Assembly: GCF_003813965.1 (NCBI RefSeq)
Contig: NZ_CP033896.1
Coordinates: 1,488,001 to 1,552,000, forward strand
Direction of reading: 5' to 3'
Source of the DNA: Corynebacterium choanae
GTDB taxonomy: Bacteria > Actinomycetota > Actinomycetes > Mycobacteriales > Mycobacteriaceae
DNA: 64,000 nucleotides
A program made the translations under genes and the position numbers. How positions within the stretch are numbered: position 1 is the first letter of the stretch; the number at the start of each line of letters is the position of its first letter. Under the pieces are notes generated by a model. The model saw only the letters and a program-made list of their open reading frames with translations. It made no database searches and was not told the origin of the DNA. Below are positions 19,672 through 28,989 of the stretch, piece by piece.

Positions 19672-20958
19672 TTACTGGTTGGGGAGCTCGTCAGCGGGCA
19701 CTGGTGGGGCAGCTGATGTGGTGTGACCTTCCTCCATAGGATCAGTCCCCGACTGGGCTGCAGCGAGCTCAGGGTGTGCTGGGGCCCCTTCCAACTCAAC
19801 GGAACTAGCTACCGGTTTCCGGGAAGCGGTGGGCAGTTCAATATCATCAACTGGCTTATTCGCTACTGCGTTGGCTGCAGCGACAGCTTTCGCGATCTCT
19901 GGGTCAGTTTCGGTCGAAAACCAGCCCTCGGTATCGTCATTTGTGGCCATTTGCCGCTCCTCTTCGGTCGGCTCAGTTGGGGTGAACTTGAACACCCCTT
20001 CCTCATCTTTGCCGCCGAGCGCTTGCGCAAACGCCTGCAAGCTATCACCAAACTGAGAGGGAATAATCCAAGTCTTATTCGCCGAACCTTCCGCCATCTT
20101 CGGCAGCTTCTCCAGATACTGATACGCCAGCACCTCAGGAGTGACCTGGGCGGTTTTGATGGCAGCATTCACCTTGGCAATAGCTTGAGCCTCACCTTGT
20201 GCGCGGAGCAACTTCGCTGCTCGCTCGCCTTCTGCCCGTAAAATCTCTGCCTGCCGTTCAGCTTCAGCGGCCAAGATAGCTGCAGATTTTTCACCTTCCG
20301 CCGACAACACCCGTGCCTGCTTGTCACCTTCGGCAGTTTTAATATCTGCTTCCCGTTGCCCCTCAGCAGTCAAAATCATTGCCCGCTTTTCCCGTTCTGC
20401 TTTCATCTGCATCTCCATTGCTTGCTGAATCGAAGCAGGTGGATCAATAGCTTTCAGCTCAACACGGGAGATTCGCAGTCCCCATTTCGTGGTTGCCGCA
20501 TCGAGTTCACCCCGCAACCTGCGGTTAATCATCTCTCGGCTGGTCAGCGTATCTTCCAAGGTCATACCGCCGACCACGTCACGCAACGTGGCAACGGTAA
20601 TCTGTTCGACACCATAGATATAGTTATCGACCCCATAGATCGCCCGGGCAGGTTCATTGATTTGGAAAGTCACCACCACGTCGATGCCGACAGTGACGTT
20701 TTCCTGAGTGATCACCGGCTGCGGTGGGAAGCTCACCACTCGTTCACGGGTGTCGACTTTAGCCCGAATCCGGTCGATAAACGGAATGATGACAGTGATG
20801 CCACCTTCCACAGTGCGGGTGTAGCGGCCAAGCCGCTCAATAACTGCAGCTTCGCCCTGGTGCACGAGTTTTACTGACTTCGTCACCACTAACACAACAA
20901 ACACAATCAGCAGGATCCAAGGGATACTTGCAAATGAGGCTACAAACACTTCATTCAT
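19672..20958 (-). CDS. SPFH/Band 7 domain protein (stomatin/slipin-like)
   Basis: 428 residues. One N-terminal membrane helix (WILLIVFVVLVVTKSVKLV), then the Band 7 domain (EAAVIERLGRYTRTVEGG; QPVITQENVTVGIDVVV; KWGLRISRVELKAIDPP), then a long Ala/Glu/Arg-rich helical segment with repeated AEGEK/AEGER units, then a disordered acidic tail. Such proteins oligomerise on membranes and organise microdomains or modulate FtsH-type proteases. ATG 20958 follows AGGAG at 7 bases. The NfeD-like gene lies just upstream on the same strand, the usual stomatin-NfeD pairing. Confidence 0.93.
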   Translation of the reverse strand: MNEVFVASFASIPWILLIVFVVLVVTKSVKLVHQGEAAVIERLGRYTRTVEGGITVIIPFIDRIRAKVDTRERVVSFPPQPVITQENVTVGIDVVVTFQINEPARAIYGVDNYIYGVEQITVATLRDVVGGMTLEDTLTSREMINRRLRGELDAATTKWGLRISRVELKAIDPPASIQQAMEMQMKAEREKRAMILTAEGQREADIKTAEGDKQARVLSAEGEKSAAILAAEAERQAEILRAEGERAAKLLRAQGEAQAIAKVNAAIKTAQVTPEVLAYQYLEKLPKMAEGSANKTWIIPSQFGDSLQAFAQALGGKDEEGVFKFTPTEPTEEERQMATNDDTEGWFSTETDPEIAKAVAAANAVANKPVDDIELPTASRKPVASSVELEGAPAHPELAAAQSGTDPMEEGHTTSAAPPVPADELPNQ

Positions 20959-21237
20959 GCGCACACTCCTGTGGCGTCGGTTTATATGGATAGCAGGCCG
21001 TTTGCGCCGCCGGGCACAAACCTCGCCACTGGTAATAAGCGGTGATAGCTGCACCTTATGCCGGTAGCGGCCGCTAATGATGCCCCAGTGTAGTAATAGA
21101 GTGCGGCTGTTGCAGTGAAAATCTTCGCAGGTTCGCTGGCTTGGTCATCGGTGCTGCTGTTCCAGTGCGCATCATTATTGCTATATCGCGGTGAAGTTAC
21201 TCGGGCTTACTATCGCTGGTCGTGTGTTGGGTGAGCG

Positions 21238-21711
21238 TCAACCATTGTGCAATGCTGGTGAACCGGGCAGTTGCGGTGACGCATCCGGATCGAACACCAC
21301 TGCGCAAGCCCCGTCGATTGCCAGCACTTGCACTTGTTTTCCAGGGGCGATGTGATGCTGCGGATCCATGCTTCGCGCCGACCAGATTGAACCGTCAAGA
21401 CGAATTTGACCGGAGAGGTGATCGACCGCTTCAATCACTGTCGCATAGCTGCCAACAAGGGCTTGGGGTGAATGATCAAGCTGTTTTTTGCTGGTAAGTT
21501 GCCGGCGCATTATTGGTCGCACGGTGGTGACAAGGAGCAAAGCAACGATGGAAAATACCACTCCCAAAACCCACACAGGGGGGCTAAAGATACCGCCAAC
21601 CGCCGCAGCGGTGAGCGCACCACCACCGAGCATCAGCAACGTGAAGTCGCCAATGAACAATTCAGCTAAGACCAACAACAGTCCGGCAACAAGCCATATC
21701 AATGCGCCCAT
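21238..21711 (-). CDS. NfeD-like membrane protein
   Basis: 157 residues. Two or three N-terminal membrane helices (IWLVAGLLLVLAELFIGDF; VFSIVALLLVTTVRPI) followed by a soluble OB-fold domain (ALVGSYATVIEAVDHLSGQI ... IAPGKQVQVLAIDGACAVV). This is the short NfeD form without a protease domain. It is 279 bp upstream of the SPFH gene; the two normally work together in membrane protein quality control or membrane organisation. Confidence 0.92.
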   Translation of the reverse strand: MGALIWLVAGLLLVLAELFIGDFTLLMLGGGALTAAAVGGIFSPPVWVLGVVFSIVALLLVTTVRPIMRRQLTSKKQLDHSPQALVGSYATVIEAVDHLSGQIRLDGSIWSARSMDPQHHIAPGKQVQVLAIDGACAVVFDPDASPQLPGSPALHNG

Positions 21712-21875
21712 AATGGTTCATAGCTTAGCAAGCAGGATCGACGGTAAACCGCGAGTCGTACAAAACCGCCGGCATCGCTTCATTCAGGTGGCGACTTTGC
21801 ACCAGGGGGTTGAGTGTTGTGCCAGGAAGTGTCACCACCCTCCTGCAGGTGTCGGAGTCCAGTTGGGGTGTGGAG

Positions 21876-22727
21876 CTAGATGAGATCAGACTTGTCGACT
21901 TGCGGGACGGTGACAAAATCGACAAGTCGTTCCACCGCACCGATGAGTGTCGGATCAAGATCCTTGTAGGACGATACTGCCGCGTAGACCCGGTGGAATC
22001 CTTCCCGCGGATCACCCCAGCCGAGGCGGCGGCACACACCAGTTTTCCAATCTTCCCCGTAAGGGATTTCTGGCCAGGCTCGGATACCAAGCCGCTCCGG
22101 GCGAACAGCAGCCCAAATATCGACAAATGGATGGCCGGTCACCAACACGTGTTGCCCCACCGATTCGGTGAGACGCTGTTCTTTTGAGCCTTGCACAAGG
22201 TGATCGGCCAGCACGCCCACCCGCCGGGTGGCGGATGGCGCAAATGCTTGCAATCGTTGTTCTAAGTTGTCGAGGCCTTCCAAATATTCCACCACGACAC
22301 CTTCGACGCGCAGATCATGTCCCCAGACTTTTTCCACAATGGCTGCGTCGTGCACACCTTCCACCCAGATTCGGCTGGGAGCTGCAACTTTTGCTGTCAG
22401 CTGCGATACTCGTCGCGATCCAGAATTCGAAATGGCAGGGGTGGCGGGCTGCTGCCCGCTGGTGTCGCGCACCAGGGTCGAACGCACCCCTTCGATGAGA
22501 AATGCACCGTCACGCAGCGGGTACAGCCGGCTGACCCCGCGACGATCCTCTAAACGAATGAACTGGCCGTCATAGGTTTTCTCAAAACCGATGATTGCTC
22601 CTACGAAATCATCAGCAATCACCTCCACGACGAGCCCCATGGTGGCGGGAACGGTGGGATAGGTGGGCTGTTTGTTGCGGGAATGGCCGGCGAAAATATC
22701 GCCGGCGTAACGATCAATAGGAGCCAT
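21876..22727 (-). CDS. DUF3097 family protein
   Basis: 283-residue soluble protein conserved in actinobacteria. Recognisable stretches: MGLVVEVIADDFVGAIIGFE near the start, a central segment RIWVEGVHDAAIVEKVWGHDL resembling a TOPRIM-like nucleotide-binding strand-turn, and VLVTGHPFVDIWAAVRPERLG. The function is unknown. It is divergent from the gene at 22934. The assignment rests on overall resemblance remembered from annotated genomes. Confidence 0.82.
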   Translation of the reverse strand: MAPIDRYAGDIFAGHSRNKQPTYPTVPATMGLVVEVIADDFVGAIIGFEKTYDGQFIRLEDRRGVSRLYPLRDGAFLIEGVRSTLVRDTSGQQPATPAISNSGSRRVSQLTAKVAAPSRIWVEGVHDAAIVEKVWGHDLRVEGVVVEYLEGLDNLEQRLQAFAPSATRRVGVLADHLVQGSKEQRLTESVGQHVLVTGHPFVDIWAAVRPERLGIRAWPEIPYGEDWKTGVCRRLGWGDPREGFHRVYAAVSSYKDLDPTLIGAVERLVDFVTVPQVDKSDLI

Positions 22728-22933
22728 AGTGTTCTACCTTAAAAGTGCAGCAACTCCCCCTTCAACTTTGCCTGCACCCGCGCCGAACTAGCACCGGCTA
22801 GCGTTTCCGGCGTTGTGGCGCGGAATCTGCATGGGGCAGGTTTTTTATGCAATGGCGCTCAGCGCGGGTACCGTTTGGCTAGCTGCGGGTGTCGTTTGGG
22901 CTGCCAGGCTTGGCCGGTTTACACTGCTGCCTC

Positions 22934-23773
22934 GTGAATCCTATCGCGCAGCTTTATACCCCAGTGCAACATGCAGCCCTCTGGTTAGGGGCGGTGTTTC
23001 ACGGATTGGAAAGTTTTGATGATTTTGCCACCGCTGCACACGGGTTGGCGGCAAGTCATGCGCTCGCCGGCGACGAGCATTATGCGCTGGCTGGAGTCGT
23101 GAAGAAACTGCGACAGGTGACAGCCCCCTTGACTAATCCGCCACCTACGCCGGAACCAATATTGTCGCTTGTGCTTGCCGGACCTGGTGAGCCTCCCCCG
23201 GTGGAACCGGGCACTGCTGCGGCGTTTGCGCTGCATCGGGCAGGTGCCGGCATTGTGGTGCGGGATCCTGATCCGCTAGTTGTCCATGTGCTAGTCCCAG
23301 AGGTGATCACCGACACGCCCGTGGAACTGTGGGATCCTGAAGACGGTCCGTTAGGCCAGTGGCGTTGGCAGTGGTTTACCACCGGAAAACGACCGAGTCT
23401 GTTACACGAAGTAGGTCCCGGCGACGCGGATCGTCTGCTGGCCACTGCCACCAGCGAAGCAGCTACGTTGATCGGCCAACGCAAACGGCAACCAACAGCA
23501 ACCCCGGTCGATCCGCGGCTCACCATTGGCCGGCTCGATGACTATTTTGACTATCCCGGTATTCCGGCGGCAACCCCTCTGCGCACCCAGCAGCTGCTCG
23601 CCAGAGCCGACCGAGTTACCGCTGTTGTGCACACCACAATTTTCGCCGCTGGCGATCACTCCCTCGACGGGGAACTGTTTCGTCTGGCACGGCCAATCCG
23701 GCAAGCCCGTGCAGCGGCAACGAATTATGCACTCGCCGATTTTGCCCGCAGCGCCTTTGCTGCTCGTCGCTAG
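22934..23773 (+). CDS. Conserved corynebacterial protein, unknown function
   Basis: 279 residues, soluble, Ala/Pro/Leu-rich, with no signal peptide. A helical N-terminal third (QHAALWLGAVFHGLESFDDF), a Pro-rich joint (NPPPTPEP) and a C-terminal helical region are visible; no catalytic motif is seen. GTG 22934 is chosen because a -10 box TACACT (22920-22925) ends 8 bases before it, predicting a leaderless mRNA; an upstream in-frame start at 22889 would lie before that promoter. It is divergent from the DUF3097 gene and convergent with hemH. Confidence 0.7.
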   Translation: MNPIAQLYTPVQHAALWLGAVFHGLESFDDFATAAHGLAASHALAGDEHYALAGVVKKLRQVTAPLTNPPPTPEPILSLVLAGPGEPPPVEPGTAAAFALHRAGAGIVVRDPDPLVVHVLVPEVITDTPVELWDPEDGPLGQWRWQWFTTGKRPSLLHEVGPGDADRLLATATSEAATLIGQRKRQPTATPVDPRLTIGRLDDYFDYPGIPAATPLRTQQLLARADRVTAVVHTTIFAAGDHSLDGELFRLARPIRQARAAATNYALADFARSAFAARR

Positions 23774-23973
23774 TGTTTCCTGCTGGGGAGGACGCAAAAA
23801 AATTTCGCTGGTGTTGCCAGTCCAGTGAAGAAGCCAACGCTGAGGTTCATCCGCTTCTTAAAACCCCGGCACCACTGGTTCATCCGGCTCACCCGAGTTT
23901 TTCAAGCTGCACACCCAGCAGGCGGGAGCGCTAACGGTTGTGCACCGCAGCGCCACCGAACAGGGTGTGTCGC

Positions 23974-25071
23974 CTATTGTGCTGATGGTGGACGACCGGT
24001 TGGGCGCTGCGGGACACAACAGTTGGTGGCACACGGCGCCCCGTTGCGGGAACATCCATGCACTGCAACACCATGTTCACTGGTGTCGCCGACGCCGGTG
24101 AGCTGCTCTTCGATGAGATCAACGACCATTGCTGCGAACTCGGGCAGATGCCCCACCGTCGGTGCACGCTCGATGAGCACACCGAATTGTTCGGCTTCCT
24201 GCTGCAATTCGCTGTCGAGATCCCACACCACTTCAATATGGTCGGATAGAAAACCGATAGGACACACCACTGCTGCGGAAAAATCGTGGTGTTTCGCCAA
24301 GGATTCCACGTGGTCAACAACATCGGGTTCCAACCACGGCACATGCGCCGGACCGGAACGAGACTGCCACACCAAATCATAGGAGTCGAATCCGGAAGCT
24401 GCCGCAACGAGTTTGCAAGCGTGATCGATCTGGGTGGAATACAACGATCCGTCAGCAGGTTGGCCGGAGGCCGCATCCATTGACAGCGGAATCGAGTGGG
24501 CAGTAAAGATCAGCCGCGCCCCAGGTTGTTGTTCAACCGGCAGTTTCGCCCGGGCAAGATCCACTTCCTTGACTGTCGCTTCCACAAACCGTGGATGGTC
24601 GAAGAATTGGCGAATTTTCACCATCTCAATCTCAGGCGCGCCTGCAGCAGCTAAATGTTCCCGCATACGGGCGATATCTTCATGATATTGCCGACATCCG
24701 GAGTAGCCCGCCCAGGCTGAGGTGGCAAACACCAATGCTCGCCGCACCCCCTGTTCAGCCATCACCGTTGCGGTATCGGTCGCTAAAGGATGCCAGTTCC
24801 GGTTGCCGAAATAGACAGGCAACGCAATGTTTCGGCGTTGTAGCTCTGCCTCAATATTGGCAATCATCTCCCGGTTGAGATCATTGAGGGGGCTTTTCCC
24901 ACCAAAGTGGTGATAGTGTTCCTCCACCTCATCAAGACGGTGCGCGGGGATGCCGCGGCCGCGGGTGACGTTTTCCAAAAATGGTCGCACATCGGGATGT
25001 CCTTCCGGACCGCCGAAGCTCAACACGAGCAGCGCGTCGAAGGGAAGATCCGGCTGGCTGGGATTCTGCAT
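23974..25071 (-). CDS. hemH: Coproporphyrin/protoporphyrin ferrochelatase with probable [2Fe-2S] tail
   Basis: Inserts Fe(II) into the porphyrin in heme synthesis; in actinobacteria the substrate is generally coproporphyrin III (CpfC activity). 365 residues: N-terminal LLVLSFGGPEGHPDV, the catalytic His in LIFTAHSIPLSM, and CPIGFLSDHIEV near the C-terminus. Cys126 in YSGCRQYHED plus a C-terminal group Cys340, Cys347, Cys351 and Cys352 (CSRNGAPC ... CC) matches the idea of the C-x6-C type cluster ligands described in mycobacterial ferrochelatase. ATG 25071 is taken by alignment with family N-termini; no clear ribosome site is seen. Converges with the gene ending at 23773. Confidence 0.94.
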   Translation of the reverse strand: MQNPSQPDLPFDALLVLSFGGPEGHPDVRPFLENVTRGRGIPAHRLDEVEEHYHHFGGKSPLNDLNREMIANIEAELQRRNIALPVYFGNRNWHPLATDTATVMAEQGVRRALVFATSAWAGYSGCRQYHEDIARMREHLAAAGAPEIEMVKIRQFFDHPRFVEATVKEVDLARAKLPVEQQPGARLIFTAHSIPLSMDAASGQPADGSLYSTQIDHACKLVAAASGFDSYDLVWQSRSGPAHVPWLEPDVVDHVESLAKHHDFSAAVVCPIGFLSDHIEVVWDLDSELQQEAEQFGVLIERAPTVGHLPEFAAMVVDLIEEQLTGVGDTSEHGVAVHGCSRNGAPCATNCCVPQRPTGRPPSAQ

Positions 25072-25515
25072 AGCTGTTAAGGGTAATGGCCACCCATAGC
25101 CCCAATCAACCAACCCGGTACCGCCGCATTTGCACAGCCAACATTGCAGGCCAACACATCCACCTCTTCGCCAATGCTGGAACCAGTGCCGCAAGAATAG
25201 GAATGCTGCAGTCATCTTGCACAGCGCAGCTTCGAACACACCCACGGCTAGCCGCCGCACCGTTGCAACGCGGGGTTCCAGAAACGATTCCGGGCCGCCA
25301 CTACCGACCCCACAAATCGAGTTGACGTGATTCTGTCCGATACACGGGCGACGCTATCGTCTCATGGTGCGCGCTACCGTGTGGGGTTGGATGGCAGGGT
25401 TCACCGCGTCTTTTCGTGCAGTCCACTGTTGGTCATCGTGCAGCGACTACCCTGTCTCTCCTACCCACCGTGACAAAACTAGTGACGAAAATACGGTTAA
25501 GGATATAAAAGACAA

Positions 25516-25605
25516 ACACGCCCGCCGCGGACGAGTGTCACCAAAATCTCCCCGGAAACAACATGTCCGGACAGATCGTTGACATCCCATCCACGGCGGG
25601 CGTGT
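25516..25605. repeat. Inverted repeat with 66-base structured spacer
   Basis: ACACGCCCGCCG (25516-25527) is repeated inverted as CGGCGGGCGTGT (25594-25605); past one mismatch, two further bases also pair. The spacer contains TGTCCGGACA and a CCGG/CCGG pair. On the minus strand the structure is followed by a U-rich stretch (TTTGTCTTTTATAT), so it may be the 3' end of a transcript or small RNA. Confidence 0.45.
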
Positions 25606-25634
25606 ATTGACGCACCACCTTCAAGCGCACGCAC

Positions 25635-26186
25635 ATGCGTGGCAACTTCCTCACCCATCAGCGTCGTCTCGATGGAAAACGAACCCTGGTGGAAGAGACA
25701 CACGGCGTCGTTACTGCCGAGAGTCGACTAGCTTCAGCAATGACAGTAACTTCCATGTCAGCATCAGCAGTAGTCGCCACCACGCAACGCAGCACCGGGC
25801 AGTGCCTACACCTAGACACGATCCCACCTGGTAATCCACGCATGGACGCATCTAGTATCTGTGTTGTTGTTTTCCGCACTTGTCGTTCATCCCGGTGCGG
25901 GCGGGAGCTTAGTAACTCAATCGACACAGCGCCTACCCCACCTGTGGGGTTTGGCGACAAGGGTGAACACTCCTCTTGTCCCATGTCGTTGAGAAGTCTT
26001 GGGGTTCAGTGTTGCCTTTCGTCACAACAACCGCATTGCTCAGGTTTGCCATCTCCACCGCGCCTGCGCGACGAACACGGTCCTAAGCTTTTTTTTGCCA
26101 CCTGCGACACAGGAATTGTCACCGAATTTTTCGCGAATATTCCGCGGTCGGTGTGCGCAAGCCAAGTCAGGCCGAAACCGATGTGA
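25635..26186 (+). CDS. Doubtful ORF, 183 codons
   Basis: A continuous frame from ATG 25635 in otherwise gene-free DNA. The product is Ser/Thr/Cys-rich without membrane segment, signal peptide or recognised domain, and no ribosome site precedes the start. The opposite strand carries two overlapping frames (25658-25984 and 25497-25703) that look about as protein-like. It may be chance, or a decayed gene on either strand. Confidence 0.15.
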   Translation: MRGNFLTHQRRLDGKRTLVEETHGVVTAESRLASAMTVTSMSASAVVATTQRSTGQCLHLDTIPPGNPRMDASSICVVVFRTCRSSRCGRELSNSIDTAPTPPVGFGDKGEHSSCPMSLRSLGVQCCLSSQQPHCSGLPSPPRLRDEHGPKLFFATCDTGIVTEFFANIPRSVCASQVRPKPM

Positions 26187-26318
26187 TTGCAACACCGCTT
26201 TCGTAAACATTGGCCACAACACAGCACGCTTGTTGCTACAACCTTGTGTGTTCTTTCACGGGTTTTCGTGGGGTGGCTATAGGGCTGCCGCCAACACTGA
26301 CTCACGTTGCTGTACCGG

Positions 26319-27938
26319 TTAGAGCATCCGCACTGCGTATGGGCTCATACCGGCGTAGCGCACAGGGCTGATCTTGACGTGGCTACCAGATTGTGGTGCC
26401 TCGATCATTTTGCCGTCACCTAAGTAGATTGCCACGTGGTATTCCGCATTGGGACCCCAGAACAGCAGGTCACCACGCTGAATATCAGAGATCGCAACCT
26501 TCGTCCCGCGCTGATATTGGCTGCCGGTATAGTGTGGCAACGCAATACCGACACCAGCGAACGCGTACAGCACCAGCCCGGAGCAGTCGAATCCGACCTT
26601 GTTGTAGTCGCCATACGAGTCAGCGACACCGCCATCGCGAATACCCTTCGTCGGTCCGGCTGCGTTACCGCCGCCCCACGCATATTGCACGCCAAGCTGC
26701 GACTCGGCACGGGCGATCATCGCTTCGATTCGTTCTTCTCGGCTGCCGTTGAAGTTCGTGATCGAATCTTCAGTGACCAATCCCAAGTCAGCCGGGGTGA
26801 CGGTATCGAGTCCGCGGTAGAGCTGCAGCAGCGAATAGTTTTCGCCCGGGTTTGCCCGTTGTGCTTTTTGCACGATCTCAGCTTGGGTACCAATTGGTGC
26901 AGTAGTCTGCCCGGTCAAATCTGCTGCAGTATCTTTCACTGCCGCCCCGACGAGCGTGTCCGCCGCCCGCAGCAACGCCGGATCGAATGCCGAAGGGGTA
27001 TTGCGATCGTTAGTCACCGTGGTGCCGTTGGCAGTATGGGTCGCACTGCCATCCGAGGAACCAGTATCGGCGCCAAGATCATTGAGCAGTTTCAACACAG
27101 TCGCAGCGACACCGACCACCGTTGCCACAGTTTTCACTGTTTGGGCAATCTGATCGGCATCAATATCAGCGGCTACATAGGTTGCATCTGCTGGTGCAGC
27201 AACCGCAGTTGCGGTCGCCACCGCGGGCTGTGGTGCAACCGGTGCAGGTGCCACCGGATTATCAAGCACTGGTGCTGCTGGTGGCAGCGGGGATAAGGCG
27301 GCTTGAGTAGCTTCAGCAATTTGCGCATCTAAGGCGCCTACCTGTTGTTCGGCAGCAATTCGATCAGCGTTGCTGCGCTGCTGCGCTGCCCGAGCCCCCT
27401 CGAGTTGCTGCTGCAACTGTACAAGATCGGCCTGTTGGCGAAGTTTGATGCCTTCTAACTCCAGCAGGCGACTGCCGCGCGCAGGACCGTCCATTCCCAG
27501 GAAGGAAAGCGCCTGCAAGAACGCGTTGCGAATATCTTCATTGTCTAACGCAGCAATACTGCCATCTGGGTTAAGCGGCAACAGCTCGTTGAGCGCACCA
27601 TGGAAGCTTTCATGCAGCTGGTCAATCTCAACCTGTGTCGCAGCAAGGTCAGCTTCTAACCGGTGAACTTGGTCGCTCAGGGCAGCTACGGCAGCGTCAT
27701 CGCCGGCGGCAACATGAAGTGCTTGCTCTAAGCGAGTACGGGCATCAAATACTTGCCCCCGCAATTCAGCAAGCCTCGCTTGAGCTTGTTCAACAATCGG
27801 GGCAGCAACAACTGGCTCATCAACGGGTGGAAGTGGATCCGCGAGTGCAGTGTGGGCACTGGTACCCACAGCGATGCTGACGATCAGACTGGTAGCAATC
27901 CGCCGCAGGCGGGAAACACGGGTGCGTGAGATATTCAC
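26319..27938 (-). CDS. RipA-like NlpC/P60 cell-wall endopeptidase
   Basis: 539-residue secreted peptidoglycan hydrolase. Signal peptide (RIATSLIVSIAVGTSAHTALA), an N-terminal coiled-coil of roughly 200 residues with repeated Leu/Ala/Gln heptads, an Ala/Pro-rich linker, and a C-terminal NlpC/P60 domain with catalytic Cys in FDCSGLVLYAF and His in EYHVAIYLGDG. This matches mycobacterial RipA and its corynebacterial equivalent, which cleave the D-Glu-mDAP bond and are needed for daughter-cell separation; the coiled coil auto-inhibits and binds FtsX in that family. GTG 27938 is the start. In relatives the Rv1476-like gene lies directly beside it, but here 3.2 kb separate them. Confidence 0.93.
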   Translation of the reverse strand: MNISRTRVSRLRRIATSLIVSIAVGTSAHTALADPLPPVDEPVVAAPIVEQAQARLAELRGQVFDARTRLEQALHVAAGDDAAVAALSDQVHRLEADLAATQVEIDQLHESFHGALNELLPLNPDGSIAALDNEDIRNAFLQALSFLGMDGPARGSRLLELEGIKLRQQADLVQLQQQLEGARAAQQRSNADRIAAEQQVGALDAQIAEATQAALSPLPPAAPVLDNPVAPAPVAPQPAVATATAVAAPADATYVAADIDADQIAQTVKTVATVVGVAATVLKLLNDLGADTGSSDGSATHTANGTTVTNDRNTPSAFDPALLRAADTLVGAAVKDTAADLTGQTTAPIGTQAEIVQKAQRANPGENYSLLQLYRGLDTVTPADLGLVTEDSITNFNGSREERIEAMIARAESQLGVQYAWGGGNAAGPTKGIRDGGVADSYGDYNKVGFDCSGLVLYAFAGVGIALPHYTGSQYQRGTKVAISDIQRGDLLFWGPNAEYHVAIYLGDGKMIEAPQSGSHVKISPVRYAGMSPYAVRML

Positions 27939-28230
27939 GGGACATCGATCTTTCTCACGGTCATTCGCAAATAGCGATCACCAGACCAACCACAATAAAA
28001 CACCGTTCAATCGGGATGATTGACACGCGCATCGAGCGATAGGCTCGAGCCGGTGCATGACTCCAGATCCCGGATTGGACGCTGAAAAATTCATGACGGA
28101 ACCCACGAAGGTGTGCCGAAGGTTTTTGGCACCCTTACGCGGAACGCATTGTGTGGTTTTCAAAGCCGCGTGAAACAACACGCCGAACCGGATTATCGCT
28201 GGCAGTAAACGCCAGTGTAAAAATCGTAGA

Positions 28231-28514
28231 ATGGACGAACTCCAGGGAAACGATCCTGGGATCTCCATGATCAACGACTACACGTTTTTGGCAGTCCACC
28301 CCAACAATTCAGCGGGTAATACTCTGAAATTCGAGCACTACTACTGGAAGCGCATCGACGATGGGTAACGACTCCACGACGACTCGCTTTGGTGGTCGGT
28401 AATATTGCCGCCAGCCAAGCAGGGGCTAGCAAATGGCTCATCGATCTGACGGTGATCACCGTCGGCATGACCGTGGGTTATACAGTTCAAACAACAACAG
28501 ACAGTTTTCGGTAA
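28231..28514 (+). pseudogene. Possible frameshifted small membrane-protein gene
   Basis: Frame one (28231-28368, 45 codons; ATG at 28231 or 28267) reads MDELQGNDPGISMINDY and ends after EHYYWKRIDDG. A second frame, shifted by -1 and open from 28320 to 28511, reads RRWVTTPRRLALVVGNIAAS and a hydrophobic stretch WLIDLTVITVGMTVGY before TAA at 28512. Joining the frames near 28360 would give a protein of about 95 residues with one membrane segment. There is no recognised family and no classic slippery heptamer. It may be chance. Confidence 0.25.
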
Positions 28515-28989
28515 TTCAGCTGCGTTCTACCTCAGGGGTCGCAGGAGGGCCTGCATCCCGATCACCCTCAGCACGATAGTCAAGGAAACGAACTTGACTA
28601 CTACAGTATTTTGGTATGCCAAAAGGCACCATTGTGAACTGGAGTGAAAAACTCCCGTTCCCAAGGCGATGGGCATATCAACAATTGGGGGTGGGTGGAG
28701 CTGTTCCAAGACAGCAATTCCACCTGACAGCAGAGAAGCTCATGGTTTCCAAACCACAGGGGCACATCCCGGGATTTGCAACAAGCACACCAAGTCAGCG
28801 GGTAACGAATCCGCGTCGACGCACCTGGTCAATACAACTCGGGCGGCACACGATCCAGCAGTTACGAATATTGAGCCAACCAGTCTCAGCGGCTCGCGGC
28901 GGAAAAGTGAACGACTTCTTTTCCTGCGCTTGACTGCCACGCGCGAAAGGCGCAACGTAGCAAGAGGATCGATAAGTTCATGAAGTTAG

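Larger units (their letters stand above)
25072..26318. other. 1.25-kb region without a firm gene, hemH / RipA-like
   Basis: Contains the hemH promoter, a 12-bp perfect inverted repeat with a 66-base spacer (25516-25605), and a 183-codon open frame of doubtful reality (25635-26186). Overlapping minus-strand frames of similar quality make the coding status unclear. Confidence 0.5.

Noticed and set aside
25658-25984. WhiB-like CxxCPV motif in a minus-strand frame
   Set aside because: Only one short Cys cluster; the rest of the frame lacks the fourth Cys and the GxWGG turn, and a longer plus-strand frame overlaps.
28340-28375. Programmed -1 frameshift site joining the two small frames
   Set aside because: No X-XXY-YYZ slippery heptamer and no stimulating structure were found in the overlap; decay or chance is more likely.
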